A DNA stretch of 64,000 nt. Origin: Akkermansia muciniphila (GTDB taxonomy: Bacteria > Verrucomicrobiota > Verrucomicrobiia > Verrucomicrobiales > Akkermansiaceae). Location of the stretch: NCBI GenBank assembly GCA_945890645.1, contig CAMDCV010000019.1:1-64000 (forward strand), written 5' to 3'. The notes under the pieces are model-generated. The model was not told the origin of the DNA. It ran no database searches and worked only from the letters and a program-made list of their open reading frames with translations. Position numbers and translations under genes: made by a program. Positions 63,128 through 64,000 of this stretch are shown here, piece after piece; position 1 is the first letter of the stretch, and every line of letters begins with the position of its first letter.

Positions 63128-63177
63128 AGCGGGAGTCGCGGGCAGCTTAGATCTGCCAGAACGCGCTCCCGCTTTTT
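63128..63177 (+). terminator. Intrinsic terminator of the histone-like gene
   Basis: AGCGGGAG (63128-63135) pairs with CTCCCGCT (63166-63173), with an internal GGCAG/CTGCC stem, followed by TTTTT. It lies between convergent genes. Confidence 0.85.
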
Positions 63178-63192
63178 ACGTACATTTCCTAG

Positions 63193-64000
63193 CTAAAGAA
63201 ATGTAGTAATGCGCTCGATCACTTCGATGGGACTCACCCCCCCTTCACGCATGGCGCGCAAAGACAAAGCGTCATGACGCTTCGCGAGTCGTTTGCCTTG
63301 CTCATCGCATACCAACGAGTGATGCCAGTAACGGGGTTGTGGTACACCTAACAATTTCTGCAACATCACATGCACATGGGTGGAAGAGAGTAAGTCCTCA
63401 CCTCGTGTCACCCAGGTAACATTTTGTGCCGCGTCATCAACAACTACGGCCAAGTGATAGGACACACCGATGTCTTTTCGCGCGATCACAACATCGCCCA
63501 GCATTTGGGGATCCAACATGGATTCGCCGAAGCGATGATCGTGCCAACTCAAGGGACCACAGAGTTGCGTCGCTTTTGCAGCATCGAGTCGCCATGACCA
63601 GCGATCCCCACGTTTGATGCGTTGTTGTTTTTCACTTTCCGTTAGGTTACGACATATACCCGGATAGAGCACACCTTCGAGTCCGTCGTCGCGTTGTGGT
63701 GCACTGGTCATCATCGCGATTTCCTTACGGGTGCAGAAACACGGATAGAGCACGCCGAGGGTTTGCAGTTTTTCTAGTGCCGCTTGATACGCATCTGTTC
63801 GGTCGAGTTGCCGCCATGGCACCCCGCTCCAGGTGATGCCTAACCATGATAAGTCTTCTTCGATCGCATCATAGAATTCCGATCGAACGCGTGTGACATC
63901 GATGTCTTCAAAGCGCAGTAACATTTCGCCGCCGTTGCGTTTTGCCAGATCAAAAGCGATCCACGCCGCCAAGGCATGACCGAGGTGCAGATCGCCTGTG
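63193..64000 (-). CDS. gluQ: Glutamyl-Q tRNA(Asp) synthetase (N-terminus outside window)
   Basis: About 269 residues are visible; the gene runs past the window end because the HIGH-like motif (TGDLHLGHALAAW) is at the very edge and the frame is open there. LLRFEDIDVTRVRSEF, zinc site with YPCFCTRKEI and LYPGICR, and the KMSKS-like KRLAKRHDALSL fit GluQ, which lacks the anticodon-binding domain and puts glutamate on queuosine of tRNA(Asp). A short GltX is less likely because of the length and missing C-terminal domain. Confidence 0.9.
   Translation of the reverse strand, partial: TGDLHLGHALAAWIAFDLAKRNGGEMLLRFEDIDVTRVRSEFYDAIEEDLSWLGITWSGVPWRQLDRTDAYQAALEKLQTLGVLYPCFCTRKEIAMMTSAPQRDDGLEGVLYPGICRNLTESEKQQRIKRGDRWSWRLDAAKATQLCGPLSWHDHRFGESMLDPQMLGDVVIARKDIGVSYHLAVVVDDAAQNVTWVTRGEDLLSSTHVHVMLQKLLGVPQPRYWHHSLVCDEQGKRLAKRHDALSLRAMREGGVSPIEVIERITTFL

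Noticed and set aside
1-64000. tRNA or rRNA genes
   Set aside because: No cloverleaf or rRNA-like stretch was recognised by eye; a covariance-model search would be needed to be certain.

Overview
The window looks like a chromosomal segment of a Verrucomicrobiota bacterium, probably of the class Verrucomicrobiae. This is an inference from gene content: DUF1552, DUF1080, DUF1549/DUF1553 with a planctomycete-type cytochrome domain, DUF1501, a sulfatase, a GH99/WbsX-like protein and a GH78 rhamnosidase occur together, beside a complete dapF-dapA-dapB set for diaminopimelate peptidoglycan and a short group-2-like sigma-70 factor. No rRNA or tRNA gene was recognised. Many genes are packed with ATGA or TAATG start-stop overlaps.

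Layout. 1-2.4 kb: secreted DUF1552 (cut by the window edge), DUF1080 and unknown proteins. 2.4-15.9 kb: a mosaic anchored on comM. One intact comM lies at 14.4-15.9 kb, and three broken copies of its 3' end, all in the same orientation, lie at 2.4, 10.5 and 13.4 kb. Between them sit a glycan operon (GH99-like, sulfatase, DUF5060 glycosidase), two unknown secreted or anchored proteins, an HxlR/nitroreductase/nitronate monooxygenase module and a BRO-N gene. 16.3-17.1 kb: the sigma factor with a strong terminator. 17.3-26.9 kb: an accessory, defence-like island on the minus strand. It holds unknown small genes, a two-gene cassette (a DUF488 fusion plus an unknown partner), a type III restriction-modification locus whose res has an in-frame TAA, and a stand-alone 235-residue protein preceded by a 21-bp tandem array.

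27.3-43 kb is mostly housekeeping: a CPBP protease, ccoG and companions, an NlpC/P60 protein, a VapBC pair with a palindromic promoter, bcp, a Gfo/Idh/MocA oxidoreductase, lipoproteins, dapFAB and an AddB-like nuclease. 43-51 kb: GH78 rhamnosidase, a CrtI/PYROXD2-like FAD enzyme, then the DUF1549/1553-DUF1501 pair. 51-64 kb: fatty-acid-hydroxylase-like protein, MATE transporter, thrB-thrC, a REP-associated tyrosine transposase with its REP hairpins, DUF2891, an aldo/keto reductase, deoC, a multipass membrane protein, a large secreted protein, a histone-H1-like Lys/Ala protein and a truncated glutamyl-Q tRNA(Asp) synthetase.

The main points for a second look are the accretion of modules at comM, the 21-bp array in front of the 235-residue gene, the DUF488-fusion cassette in the defence-like island, and the RAYT/REP family whose hairpins have entered two protein-coding genes. 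The DUF488 cassette and the array module are candidates for undescribed systems, but their functions cannot be read from sequence alone.
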